The notes under the pieces were generated by a model. That model did no database searches, was not told the origin of the DNA, and saw only the letters and a program-made list of their open reading frames with translations. A DNA stretch of 64,000 bases. Origin: Clostridium aquiflavi (GTDB lineage: Bacteria; Bacillota; Clostridia; Clostridiales; Clostridiaceae). Shown here piece by piece: positions 19,626 through 27,990 of this stretch (positions are counted from its first letter, which is position 1; every line of letters begins with the position of its first letter). The position numbers and the translations under genes are program-made. The stretch covers positions 1-64,000 of the forward strand of contig NZ_JAVJAN010000006.1 in assembly GCF_031344075.1 (NCBI RefSeq). The letters are read 5' to 3'.

Positions 19626-19913
19626 TTAAATCAATTTATTGTAAACATTCATATCTGTTTCTTTTGACATAAGCTTTCCCATCATTAGAACAATTCTAGT
19701 GAAATGTTCAGATCTCAAGTGCTTATCTAAAGAATGTTTATTTTCCCATTCTTCAATCATTGTCAGAATTTTAGCATCCTGTTCATCTTGATACATTTCA
19801 TACTTTATGCATCCTTCTTCTTTTCTTGTGATTTCTACTAGTTCTTTACATAGTTCAATAATTTCGTTAATTTTATCCTCTTTGGCAAAATTTCTTGCGA
19901 CTACTTTTATCAT
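19626..19913 (-). CDS. Antibiotic biosynthesis monooxygenase (ABM) domain protein
   Basis: A 95-residue single-domain ABM (dimeric alpha/beta barrel) protein, a family that includes quinol monooxygenases and heme-degrading enzymes. The pattern is typical: start VVARNF, then GCIKYEMYQ and ILTMIEEWENKHSLDKHL with the conserved W and the histidine pair. It is encoded 24 bases after the nitroreductase gene on the same strand, so the two are cotranscribed and likely serve quinone or electrophile detoxification. Confidence 0.85.
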   Translation of the reverse strand: MIKVVARNFAKEDKINEIIELCKELVEITRKEEGCIKYEMYQDEQDAKILTMIEEWENKHSLDKHLRSEHFTRIVLMMGKLMSKETDMNVYNKLI

Positions 19914-19937
19914 TTATATCCCTCACTTTTTTAATCT

Positions 19938-20438
19938 TTACCATCTATCATAATGTATTCTTGTTTTATTAAATCTATCTGCTACTTTTCTTTCTTCATC
20001 TGGATATCCAACAGGTATTATTGATAAAGGAATTACACTAGATGGTAAATTTAGAAGTTCTTTTATTGCATCTACCCTATCTACTATTGGGTAAACACCT
20101 AACCATACTGCACCTAAACCTTTATCTTCAGCAGCTACTAATATATTTTCTGTGGCAGCTGAACAATCCTGTACCCAAAAGCCTTTAAATATTTCTTTTG
20201 ATTCATCTCCACAAACTATAATTGCTACATCTGTATTTAATAGCATTTTTGAATATGGATGTACTTCAGTTATTTTTCTCATAATCTCTTTATCTCTTAA
20301 GACTATAAATTCCCAAGGTTGTTCATTTGCCGCAGAAGGTGCTGCCATACCTGCTTTTAATAATTCTTCAACAATCTCATCACTTACATTTATGTTCTTA
20401 TACTTTCTTATACTTTTCCTGTTTAATATTGCATCCAT
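19938..20438 (-). CDS. Nitroreductase family protein
   Basis: A 166-residue FMN-dependent NAD(P)H oxidoreductase of the small nitroreductase type. It starts MDAILNRKSIRKYKN, the family's FMN-phosphate binding motif (RKSIRKY), followed by AAPSAANEQPWEFIV and the C-terminal GYPDEER loop. It acts on nitro compounds or quinones in the cytosol. AGGAGG precedes the ATG on the coding strand. It heads a two-gene operon with the ABM gene and is divergent from an HxlR regulator, which probably controls it. Confidence 0.93.
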   Translation of the reverse strand: MDAILNRKSIRKYKNINVSDEIVEELLKAGMAAPSAANEQPWEFIVLRDKEIMRKITEVHPYSKMLLNTDVAIIVCGDESKEIFKGFWVQDCSAATENILVAAEDKGLGAVWLGVYPIVDRVDAIKELLNLPSSVIPLSIIPVGYPDEERKVADRFNKTRIHYDRW

Positions 20439-20511
20439 TTATATATACCTCCTAATTGATATTTTTTATAATCAATGATATTATTATAAAAAATAAGTTT
20501 ATATATAACAA

Positions 20512-20537
20512 GTACGCACTATTTTGTATTATAGTAC
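20512..20537. promoter_or_regulatory. Possible HxlR-type operator
   Basis: In the divergent spacer, ACTAT (20518-20522) and ATAGT (20531-20535) form an inverted repeat with an 8-base centre, flanked by GTAC on both sides. Its position just upstream of the regulator gene fits autoregulation. This is inference from symmetry only. Confidence 0.35.
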
Positions 20538-20568
20538 CTAAAAGGATACTATTGAAAGGATGATAACT

Positions 20569-20919
20569 ATGAGTTCTAATTGCAATACTTTAGAATTTAA
20601 AAATAAGAATTATAGATGTACCTTCGAAATTACAATAGACTTAATTGGAGGAAAATGGAAACCTATTATTATTTGGCATTTAGGTACTAAGGGAATACAG
20701 CGATTTAATGAATTAAAAAAAGCACTTCCTAAAATAACTCAAAAAATGCTAACTCAACAGCTAAGAGAACTAGAAGCAGATAATTTAGTTAATAGAAAAG
20801 TTTATCCTCAAGTTCCGCCAAAGGTTGAATATTCATTAACTGATGTAGGTGAGAGTTTAATGCCTATTCTTAGTATGATGTGCAAATGGGGAGATGATTA
20901 TTATAAACTAAATCTTTAA
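20569..20919 (+). CDS. HxlR family winged-helix regulator
   Basis: A 116-residue HxlR/YodB-type regulator. The family's signature is clear: CTFEITIDLIGGKWKPIIIW near residues 17-36, then RFNELKKALPKITQKMLTQQ. An N-terminal cysteine sits just before the TIDLIGGKW helix, the place of the redox-sensing Cys in YodB and HypR. I start it at the ATG at 20569, spaced correctly from GAAAGGA; the frame also has an ATG at 20560 that overlaps that site. It is divergent from the nitroreductase operon, a usual target of the family. Confidence 0.9.
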   Translation: MSSNCNTLEFKNKNYRCTFEITIDLIGGKWKPIIIWHLGTKGIQRFNELKKALPKITQKMLTQQLRELEADNLVNRKVYPQVPPKVEYSLTDVGESLMPILSMMCKWGDDYYKLNL

Positions 20920-21022
20920 AGTATTCATATTACTTGGTTTATCTATGTAACATCTAAAAACAGCTTTTCAGTTTCACCTGTAAATAATTTTGTGTAAACT
21001 GAAGAAAATAAAGAGAAAAAAT

Positions 21023-21056
21023 TAAGGCCATTCCAATTAAGGAATAGCCTTTTAAT
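21023..21056. terminator. Bidirectional terminator
   Basis: TAAGGCCATTCC pairs with GGAATAGCCTTTTA, with A and T flanks, between the convergent hxlR-type and ABC-F genes. Confidence 0.8.
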
Positions 21057-21060
21057 TTTA

Positions 21061-22656
21061 TTATTTATTTGATGCAGCAAATTCTAAGTATTCATCAAAT
21101 GTCATAGCTCTATCAACAATAGAACCATCATCTTTAATATCTATAATTCTATTTGCTATAGTTTGAACAAATTGATGGTCATGAGAAGCAAAAATTATAT
21201 TACTGTTATAATTTTGTAAACCATTATTTACAGCAGTAATTGATTCAAGGTCAAGGTGATTAGTAGGTTGATCTAACATTAATACATTTCCATTTGAAAG
21301 CATCATTTTAGATAACATACATCTAACCTTTTCTCCTCCAGATAATACATTAGCTTCCTTTAGAGCTTCTTCTCCAGAGAATAACATTCTTCCTAAGAAA
21401 CCTCTTATGTAGCTTTCAGATTTTTCCTCTGAGTATTGTCTAAGCCAATCAACTAAAGAAAGATTACATCCGTCAAAATATTCTGAGTTATCAGTTGGGA
21501 AGTAAGAATTAGTTATAGTTATTCCCCATTTAAATTCTCCACTATCTGGTTCCATTTCTCCAGCTAGTATTTTGAATAATGTAGTTACAGCAATTTCATT
21601 ACCGATAAGAGCAATTTTATCACCTTTATTTACCATGAAATTAATGTTATCTAAAAGCTTAACTCCATCTACAGTTTTAGATAAATCTTTAACTGTTAAT
21701 ATGTCATTACCAACTTCTCTTTCAGGTGTAAATCCTACGAAAGGATATTTTCTGCTTGAAGGTTGGATATCATCTAAAGTGATTTTATCTAATAATTTCT
21801 TACGAGAAGTAGCTTGCTTAGATTTAGATGCATTAGCGCTAAATCTTGCAACGAAGTCTTGTAATTCTTTAATTTTTTCTTCTTTTTTCTTATTTTGATC
21901 TTTAGACATTTGAAGGGCTAATTGACTTGATTCATACCAGAAATCATAGTTACCAACATAAATCTTAATCTTTCCAAAGTCAACATCAGCCATTTGAGTA
22001 CAAACTGAGTTTAGGAAATGTCTATCATGTGATACAACTATAACAGTTCCATCAAAGTTTCCTAAGAAATCTTCTAACCAATTTACAGCCTTTAAGTCAA
22101 GACCGTTAGTAGGTTCGTCTAGGATTAATATTCCTGGATTACCGAATAAAGCTTGAGCTAAAAGAACTTTAACTTTTTCTCCTCCAGTTAATTCTGACAC
22201 ATTTTTAAAGTGATAATCAGTGCCAATTCCTAAACCTTGTAATAATGAAGAAGCTTCAGATTCTGCTTCCCAACCATTAAGTTCAGCAAATTCACCTTCT
22301 AATTCAGATGCTTTAATTCCATCTTCATCAGAAAAATCTGGCTTTGCATATATCTCATCTTTTTCTTTCATGATTTGATATAATCTTTCATTACCCATTA
22401 TTACAGTTTCTAAAACTTGACAATCATCATATTTGTAATGATCTTGTGTTAATACTGACATTCTTGTATTTGGAGCAATTATAACTTCACCAGTATTAGG
22501 TTCAACTTCACCTGAAAGTATTTTAAGAAAAGTACTTTTTCCAGCACCATTTGCTCCAATAACTCCATAACAATTTCCTGCTGTAAATTTAAGGTTTACG
22601 TCTTCAAAAAGTTTACGTCCACCAAATCTAAGACTAACATTTGATACAGTTATCAA
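21061..22656 (-). CDS. ABC-F family ATPase (YbiT/YkpA type)
   Basis: A 531-residue tandem-ATPase protein without membrane domains. ABC-F proteins act on the ribosome during translation, and some confer antibiotic resistance. Domain 1 has Walker A GANGAGKST (about 34-42) and signature LTGGEKVKVLLAQAL with ILDEPTNGLD. The linker is followed by domain 2, whose Walker A is degenerate (ALIGNEIAVTTLFKIL, lacking GKST) while its signature LSGGEKVRCMLSKMM and LDQPTNHLD remain. The degenerate second Walker A is typical of the YbiT/YkpA branch and argues against a dedicated resistance factor. It is monocistronic. Confidence 0.92.
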   Translation of the reverse strand: MITVSNVSLRFGGRKLFEDVNLKFTAGNCYGVIGANGAGKSTFLKILSGEVEPNTGEVIIAPNTRMSVLTQDHYKYDDCQVLETVIMGNERLYQIMKEKDEIYAKPDFSDEDGIKASELEGEFAELNGWEAESEASSLLQGLGIGTDYHFKNVSELTGGEKVKVLLAQALFGNPGILILDEPTNGLDLKAVNWLEDFLGNFDGTVIVVSHDRHFLNSVCTQMADVDFGKIKIYVGNYDFWYESSQLALQMSKDQNKKKEEKIKELQDFVARFSANASKSKQATSRKKLLDKITLDDIQPSSRKYPFVGFTPEREVGNDILTVKDLSKTVDGVKLLDNINFMVNKGDKIALIGNEIAVTTLFKILAGEMEPDSGEFKWGITITNSYFPTDNSEYFDGCNLSLVDWLRQYSEEKSESYIRGFLGRMLFSGEEALKEANVLSGGEKVRCMLSKMMLSNGNVLMLDQPTNHLDLESITAVNNGLQNYNSNIIFASHDHQFVQTIANRIIDIKDDGSIVDRAMTFDEYLEFAASNK

Positions 22657-22752
22657 TAAATTTCCCTCATTTCATTGAATATTCATTTCGTTATTATACC
22701 ACATAAAGCTACATAAAGAGAATATTTAAAGGAATTAAAAGCATCTTTATTA

Positions 22753-22780
22753 TTGACATTTTTGTAATTTAGATGATAAA
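22753..22780 (+). promoter_or_regulatory. Promoter of the NSS symporter leader
   Basis: TTGACA at 22753-22758 and GATAAA at 22775-22780 with a 16-base spacer. It would start an RNA of roughly 260 bases before the terminator at 23025. Confidence 0.6.
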
Positions 22781-22787
22781 ATTAAGA

Positions 22788-23054
22788 AAATTGTAAAGAT
22801 GGAGAGTAATTATTATGATATGCACTAGATTTATATTATTAAAATTAAATAACGCATATTACTGTAACTATTATAGACAGAGCTTGTATTAATAATTTTT
22901 TATTATAGATGCGAGCTTAAAGTATGAATTTAAGTTTGTATCTGTGATGGTTAGAGTTATTCATTATTCTCAATTTTAACCACATGGATAAGCTGTGTGG
23001 ATGTAGAGTATTAGTATTGTAGGCAACCACATAGTAACACTATGTGGTTTTTTT
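22788..23054 (+). ncRNA. Structured leader RNA with terminator, candidate attenuator
   Basis: This region is non-coding but rich in stems. They are AGCTTGTAT with ATGCGAGCT around 22879-22917; CTTAAA/TTTAAG; a TGATGGTTA arm (22945-22953) able to pair with TAACCACA (22977-22984); CCACA/TGTGG (22980-23000); and a perfect 11-bp terminator, AACCACATAGT/ACTATGTGGTT (23025-23049), followed by seven T. The segment TGTGTGG at 22994-23000 can pair either with the first CCACA or with the terminator's CCACA, so alternative folds are possible. I do not recognise a known riboswitch; no T-box sequence is present. Confidence 0.5.
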
Positions 23055-23145
23055 ATTCTTTGTAAATTATAAAAAAAGAAGAATTTTATGATTAGTTCAA
23101 AGTAGTCTTTATGATTTTTTATTTATTTTAGGAGGGACAGTAGGA

Positions 23146-24459
23146 ATGGCTAAAAGAGAAAATTTTAAGAGTAGGACTGGTTTTATACTTTCATGTATAG
23201 GAGCAGCAGTAGGGCTAGGAAACATATGGATGTTTCCATATCGATTAGGTCAAAATGGAGGAGCAGCTTTTTTAATTCCATACTTTATTTTTGTATTGTT
23301 ATTAGGTTCAACAGGATTAATAACAGAATTTGCATTTGGAAGAAAATTTAAAGGTGGTTCAGCAACAGGAATTATAACAACATTTGCTGAAAAAAATAAA
23401 AAAGGTGGAAAGTTAGTAGCGCTAATACCTGTAATAGGATTAGCAGGTGTATTTATGTTTTACAACATAGTTGTAGGATGGATAATGAAATATTTTGCAA
23501 TGAGTATTACAGGAGAACTGTTTACAGTAGATGTTAATAGCTTTTTTACAGGATTTTCAGGAACAAGTCAAACAATAGTTTGGAACTTTATAGCTATAGC
23601 TTTAACATTAGTTATAGTTTATGTAGGAGTAACAAAAGGTATAGAAACAATAAATTCAATAATTATGCCAGCATTGTTTGTAATATTTATTTTACTATCA
23701 ATAAGATCACTTACACTCCCAGGAGCAATGGAAGGTGTTAAATACTTATTAAATCCTAAGTGGGAATTTTTACTTAAACCTAATACTTGGATAATGGCTT
23801 TAGGACAAGCTTTCTTTACAGTATCATTAAATGGTTGCGGAATGGTTGTATATGGTAGTTACATAAAAGATGATTTCGATATACCAAAGTCTGCTTTAAG
23901 TACAGCAATATTAGATACAATAGCAGCATTACTTGCTTCATTTGTTATAATGCCATCTGTATTTGCATTTAATTTAGATCCAATGGCAGGTCCACCATTA
24001 TTATTTATAACAATGCCAACAATATTTAAGGCTATGCCTGGTGGAAGACTAATAGCGATAGTATTCTTCTTAAGTTTAATATTTGCAGCTGTATCATCAT
24101 CTATTAATATGTTGGAAGGTCCAGTTGAAGCATTAATTTCACAAACAAAGCTTAATAGAAAAAAGGCATCCATTATAATAGCTATAATAGGATTTATATT
24201 ATCAATACCTTTAAATTTAAGCATGGCTAGCTTTGATAATTTCACTAATTTCATCACAATAATAGTATCACCACTAGCAGCGCTTATAGTATTTTTAGTA
24301 TTTTACTATGTAGGAGATTCTAAAAAGGCACTTATAGAGATAAACAAAGGGTCTAGCAGAGAGTTAGGAATTAACTTCATATATCTTGCTAAATATGTCT
24401 TTGTAATTATAACTATAGTAGTTATAATACTTGGAGTTATATATGGTGGTATTGGTTAA
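23146..24459 (+). CDS. Neurotransmitter:sodium symporter (NSS) family transporter
   Basis: A 437-residue Na+-dependent amino acid transporter of the LeuT/MhsT type. It begins with the family's first-helix hallmark: RTGFILSCIGAAVGLGNIW, then MFPYRLGQNGGAAFLIPY, which form the unwound substrate and sodium site. About eleven membrane segments follow, the usual number for bacterial NSS. Clostridial members import tryptophan, tyrosine or other neutral amino acids; the substrate is not assignable. AGGAGGG precedes the ATG. A long structured leader with a terminator lies upstream, suggesting conditional expression. Confidence 0.95.
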   Translation: MAKRENFKSRTGFILSCIGAAVGLGNIWMFPYRLGQNGGAAFLIPYFIFVLLLGSTGLITEFAFGRKFKGGSATGIITTFAEKNKKGGKLVALIPVIGLAGVFMFYNIVVGWIMKYFAMSITGELFTVDVNSFFTGFSGTSQTIVWNFIAIALTLVIVYVGVTKGIETINSIIMPALFVIFILLSIRSLTLPGAMEGVKYLLNPKWEFLLKPNTWIMALGQAFFTVSLNGCGMVVYGSYIKDDFDIPKSALSTAILDTIAALLASFVIMPSVFAFNLDPMAGPPLLFITMPTIFKAMPGGRLIAIVFFLSLIFAAVSSSINMLEGPVEALISQTKLNRKKASIIIAIIGFILSIPLNLSMASFDNFTNFITIIVSPLAALIVFLVFYYVGDSKKALIEINKGSSRELGINFIYLAKYVFVIITIVVIILGVIYGGIG

Positions 24460-24491
24460 ATAAAAAATAAACAATAAAATAAAATCATATG

Positions 24492-24530
24492 AAAAAGCAC
24501 TACCATTTTTAGTTGAATGGAGTGCTTTTT
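24492..24530. terminator. Bidirectional terminator
   Basis: AAAAAGCACTaCCATT pairs with AATGGAGTGCTTTTT, flanked by A and T tracts, between the convergent NSS and hemolysin-III genes. Confidence 0.85.
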
Positions 24531-24546
24531 GCTTACTAAATACTTT

Positions 24547-25194
24547 TTAAATTATATAATTAAAAACACAAATGAAGTGACATAGTGTTCCTAGCATTAT
24601 GAAAACATGAAATATTTCATGAGATCCAAAAACGCCTATCTTTATTTTATCTTTCTTTAAGGCATATATTACCCCACCAATTGTATACATCAAGCCGCCT
24701 AAAACAAGCAGGCTTACACCTATTGGTGAAAGCGCTATTGATAATGGGTAAATTGCAAAAATAGCAAACCAACCAATAGTAATATATATAACGCTGCTTA
24801 ACCATTTAGGACATGTAACCCAACAAATTTTAAATATTATCCCAACTAAAGCAGATGCAGCAACTGCTATAAAAAGTTTATTGCCAATAGAATTTTGTAA
24901 TGCAATTAAGCAAAATGGTGCATAAGAACCTGCTATAAGTACAAAAATCATAGAGTGATCTACTTTTTTTAAAGCTTTAATAATTTTTGAATCTGCAATA
25001 ACAGAGTGATATGTTGCTGAAGCACTATACAGTAAAATCATGCTAATTCCAAAAAGGATGATAGAGACATATTCTATCAAAGATCCTTGTGACATATTTA
25101 CTTTAATTATCATTAAAACTAATCCTACTAATGATAAAACAGCTCCTATAAGATGTGTTAATCCATTAACTGGTTCTCTTAAATATTTATCCAT
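24547..25194 (-). CDS. Hemolysin III / PAQR family membrane protein (TrhA-like)
   Basis: A 215-residue seven-helix membrane protein of the hemolysin III family (bacterial PAQR relatives). It starts MDKYLREPVNGLTHLIGAVL, the conserved N-terminal motif, and has HSMIFVLIAGSYAPF and C-terminal GSHEIFHVFIMLG, which supply the histidines of the putative metal site. Bacillus TrhA influences membrane fluidity; direct haemolysis is doubtful. I start at 25194 because GGAGG sits 6 bases before that ATG on the coding strand; the open frame extends upstream another 30 codons without a better site. Confidence 0.9.
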   Translation of the reverse strand: MDKYLREPVNGLTHLIGAVLSLVGLVLMIIKVNMSQGSLIEYVSIILFGISMILLYSASATYHSVIADSKIIKALKKVDHSMIFVLIAGSYAPFCLIALQNSIGNKLFIAVAASALVGIIFKICWVTCPKWLSSVIYITIGWFAIFAIYPLSIALSPIGVSLLVLGGLMYTIGGVIYALKKDKIKIGVFGSHEIFHVFIMLGTLCHFICVFNYII

Positions 25195-25412
25195 AAATAC
25201 CTCCATACTCAATACGTAGTTTTTAAAACTATATAACAATATATTAATATTATTATATATAGTTATATAAAAGTCAAAGATCATAAAAACTTATTTTAAG
25301 CTATTTAAATCATATTTTTAGCTATTTTCTTGAATTTTATAAGTAATACTATTAATATTAAATATAGACAAGATAATATGTAGTTTCAAAAACTAGATTA
25401 GGAAGTGGAATA

Positions 25413-25994
25413 ATGACAAAAGATATATTAAATATAATGGAAAACTTAAACTTAGATAAAAAAATAAATTTAGAAGATATACCTGAGCTAGATTTATATA
25501 TGGATCAGGTTATTCAATTGTTTGAAAATAAATTATCAGTCCTTAAAAGAAAGGAAGATGATAAAGTATTAACTAAAACTATGATTAATAATTATGCTAA
25601 GGCGAAATTATTAATGAGTATAAAGAATAAAAAATATTCAAAAGAACATTTAATATTAATGAGTTTAATATACGATTTAAAGGGTGCATTATCAATAAAT
25701 GATATAAAGCTTACATTAGATAATATAGTTAAAAAGTATGAAAATAATGAAGAATATGATTTGAGATCTCTTTATAAAACGTACTTAGATATGAATTCTC
25801 AAGATGTTAATGAATTTAAGGAATACATGAATGACAAAGAAGAAAATGTAAAGAATCTTTTAAGCGAAAATAATATAAATGGTGATTTTGAAGAAAAATT
25901 TTTACTTGTTGGATCAATGATATCTATGAGTAATATGTATAGAAGAATGGGCGAAGCTTTAATTGATGAATACTTTATGGGAGATGAAAAGTAA
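25413..25994 (+). CDS. DUF1836 domain-containing protein
   Basis: A 193-residue cytosolic protein of the DUF1836 family (YkrK-like), of unknown function. The family core is readable: DLYMDQVIQLFENK, then VLTKTMINNYAKAKLL and KKYSKEHLILMSLIYDLKG, resembling a MerR/HTH-like DNA-binding fold. AGGAAGTGG precedes the ATG. The stop codon abuts the start of the next gene with no gap, so the two are translationally coupled and probably act together. Confidence 0.85.
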   Translation: MTKDILNIMENLNLDKKINLEDIPELDLYMDQVIQLFENKLSVLKRKEDDKVLTKTMINNYAKAKLLMSIKNKKYSKEHLILMSLIYDLKGALSINDIKLTLDNIVKKYENNEEYDLRSLYKTYLDMNSQDVNEFKEYMNDKEENVKNLLSENNINGDFEEKFLLVGSMISMSNMYRRMGEALIDEYFMGDEK

Positions 25995-27695
25995 ATGAAA
26001 AATTTTAATGATTTGCGCAGAGATTTAATAAATATAGATGGAAAAGGATATAAATCATATAAGCAACTTGAAGGTAGTTATGAGTTTAATGAGTATATAT
26101 TAGCAATAGATCATGTACAAGGAGATCCATTTGCAACGCCTTCTAGAGTAAGAATAATAATGGATAAAAAAGTTTCAAATATCCCAGAAGAATTAGTAAA
26201 TAACAATTACAAAAAGATTGCTGTTAAAGATTATTTAACTAGAACATTTTATAAAAATATATATTCATGTAGCAGTAAGATTTTTGGGTCAGGAAAAAGT
26301 GGATTAATTTCTATAAGTAAATGCACACAAGAAATTTTAGACAGAACTTCTATTGTGATAAGTGATAAAAAAATAGAAGCTAGAATAGAAGTAGGATTTC
26401 CAGCAAGGGGTAGAAGTGTTCTTGCTAAGGAATTAGAAAAGATTTTATTTGATTTTCTACCTAAAATTGTAGAGTCATCATTAATTTATAAAAACATAGA
26501 TAAAGATAAACTTATAAAACAAGTGAGATTAGTTGAAGATCAAGAGTTTATAAGAAATGAATTAAAGAACAATGATTTAATTGGATTTATTGCAAATGGA
26601 TCGATATTACCTAGAGAATCAGGAGTATCAACTAGGCCTTTAAAGGATGGAATACCATTTAAATCTCCTGAAAATTTAGAGGTTAAATTCAATTTACCTA
26701 ATAAGGGTGAAATTGTAGGAATGGGAATTAAAAAAGGTATAACAATTATAGTTGGTGGAGGTTATCATGGAAAATCAACACTATTAAATGCATTGGAATT
26801 AGGTATTTATAATCATATTGAAGGTGATGGAAGAGAATTTGTAATAACAGATAATGCAGCATTAAAAGTTAGAGCAGAAGATGGTAGAGTAATAAATAAA
26901 GATGATATATCATTATTTATAAATAATTTACCTAATAAAAAAGATACAACTAAATTTTATAGTGAAAATGCAAGTGGAAGTACATCTCAAGCAGCAAATA
27001 TAATAGAAGGAATAGAAAGTGGAACTAATGTATTTTTAATAGATGAAGATACATCGGCTACTAATTTTATGATTAGAGACGATATAATGCAGATGCTGGT
27101 TTCTAAAGATAAAGAACCTATAACACCTTTTATTGAAGTTGCTAGAGATTTGTATAATCAAAAAGATATATCAACAATTATAGTAGTAGGAAGTTCTGGA
27201 GATTATTTTGATATTGCAGATAATGTAATACAAATGGATTGTTACAATATAAAAAATGTAACAGAGCAAGCTAAAAGTTTAAGTAATGGAAAGATACTTT
27301 CTAAAATCAAGGAAAGAAATCTTGATATAAAGATAAATTTAAATAGGGTTATTAAAAAAGGAAGCATTGAAAAAGGTTATAAAGGTGTAAAAATAAAAAC
27401 TCTAGGAATAGATGGATTAGTAATTAATAAAGAAAATATAGATTTAAGAGCAGTTGAGCAAATAGTGGATAGTGAGCAAATTAACACTATTGGAGAGATT
27501 ATGAAATGGGCAGAAGATAATGTTATAGATGGAAAGAAAACATTAATAGAAGTAACAGATGAAATAATGAACTATATAGAAAAGAACGGAATTATATCAA
27601 TTAGCAATATAAAAGGTGGTCATGGCAGACTATCAATGCCAAGAAGACAAGAAATAATGGCCGCATTCAATAGATTTCGTAGTTTAAAAATATAA
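25995..27695 (+). CDS. ABC-class ATPase (PF09818-type predicted ATPase)
   Basis: A 566-residue P-loop ATPase of the 'predicted ATPase of the ABC class' family, with no membrane segments. The N-terminal family motif is AIDHVQGDPFATPSRVRI (about 37-54). A Walker A-like loop, VGGGYHGKSTLLNAL, lies near 253-267, and a Walker B-like VFLIDEDTSATNF near 345. An AADNVIQMD-like region and a C-terminal RGGHGRLSMPRR-type tail (here KGGHGRLSMPRR, near residue 540) are characteristic. The function is unknown. The ATG follows directly on the stop of the DUF1836 gene. Confidence 0.87.
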   Translation: MKNFNDLRRDLINIDGKGYKSYKQLEGSYEFNEYILAIDHVQGDPFATPSRVRIIMDKKVSNIPEELVNNNYKKIAVKDYLTRTFYKNIYSCSSKIFGSGKSGLISISKCTQEILDRTSIVISDKKIEARIEVGFPARGRSVLAKELEKILFDFLPKIVESSLIYKNIDKDKLIKQVRLVEDQEFIRNELKNNDLIGFIANGSILPRESGVSTRPLKDGIPFKSPENLEVKFNLPNKGEIVGMGIKKGITIIVGGGYHGKSTLLNALELGIYNHIEGDGREFVITDNAALKVRAEDGRVINKDDISLFINNLPNKKDTTKFYSENASGSTSQAANIIEGIESGTNVFLIDEDTSATNFMIRDDIMQMLVSKDKEPITPFIEVARDLYNQKDISTIIVVGSSGDYFDIADNVIQMDCYNIKNVTEQAKSLSNGKILSKIKERNLDIKINLNRVIKKGSIEKGYKGVKIKTLGIDGLVINKENIDLRAVEQIVDSEQINTIGEIMKWAEDNVIDGKKTLIEVTDEIMNYIEKNGIISISNIKGGHGRLSMPRRQEIMAAFNRFRSLKI

Positions 27696-27795
27696 ACTCT
27701 ATTTTTATAAATGTTCAGCATAGAATTAGGATTAGCAAAAATAAATTTTGAATATGGGTTAGAAGAATTTAATGGGGGTAGTGAACAGTTAAAAT

Positions 27796-27816
27796 AAATC
27801 TATAAATATCTATAAA
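27796..27816 (+). repeat. Left inverted repeat of the IS607-like element
   Basis: Begins AAATCTATAAATATC and is the exact reverse complement of 29240-29260 over 21 bases. It contains a short direct repeat, ATCTATAA. Confidence 0.8.
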
Positions 27817-27866
27817 AATATATCTGCTTTTTGTAGATATACATATATAATCAAGAGGTGATGTAG

Positions 27867-27990
27867 ATGAAATTTTATTCGATAGGCAAGTTTTCTAAAC
27901 TTACAGGAAAAAACAACATAAACTTTGAGGAATTGGGTTAAGAAGATGATTAAGGAGTTGTTAGAAGATGATACTTGCGAAAAAAGTTAG
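27867..27990 (+). pseudogene. tnpA remnant (IS607 serine recombinase)
   Basis: The start MKFYSIGKFSKLTGK (27867-27911) is the MerR-like helix-turn-helix opening of IS607 TnpA, preceded by AGAGGTG. The frame then stops at 27941. From 27922 another frame reads to a TAG at 27990 and includes MIKELLEDDTCEKS, which looks like the C-terminal tail of TnpA and overlaps the tnpB start by 23 bases, as in intact IS607. The whole serine-recombinase catalytic domain is missing, so this is an internal deletion. Confidence 0.75.

Noticed and set aside
21061..22656. Antibiotic resistance ABC-F factor
   Set aside because: The domain layout and degenerate second Walker A fit the housekeeping YbiT/YkpA branch; no resistance-type linker can be recognised.
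22788..23054. T-box or another known riboswitch before the NSS symporter
   Set aside because: No T-box consensus (AGGGTGGnACCGCG) and no core of the purine, lysine, glycine, SAM or c-di-GMP riboswitches is present. I kept it only as an unnamed candidate.
27867..27941. A small gene encoding 24 residues upstream of tnpB
   Set aside because: It is the start of IS607 TnpA cut by a deletion, so it is recorded as a pseudogene rather than a gene.
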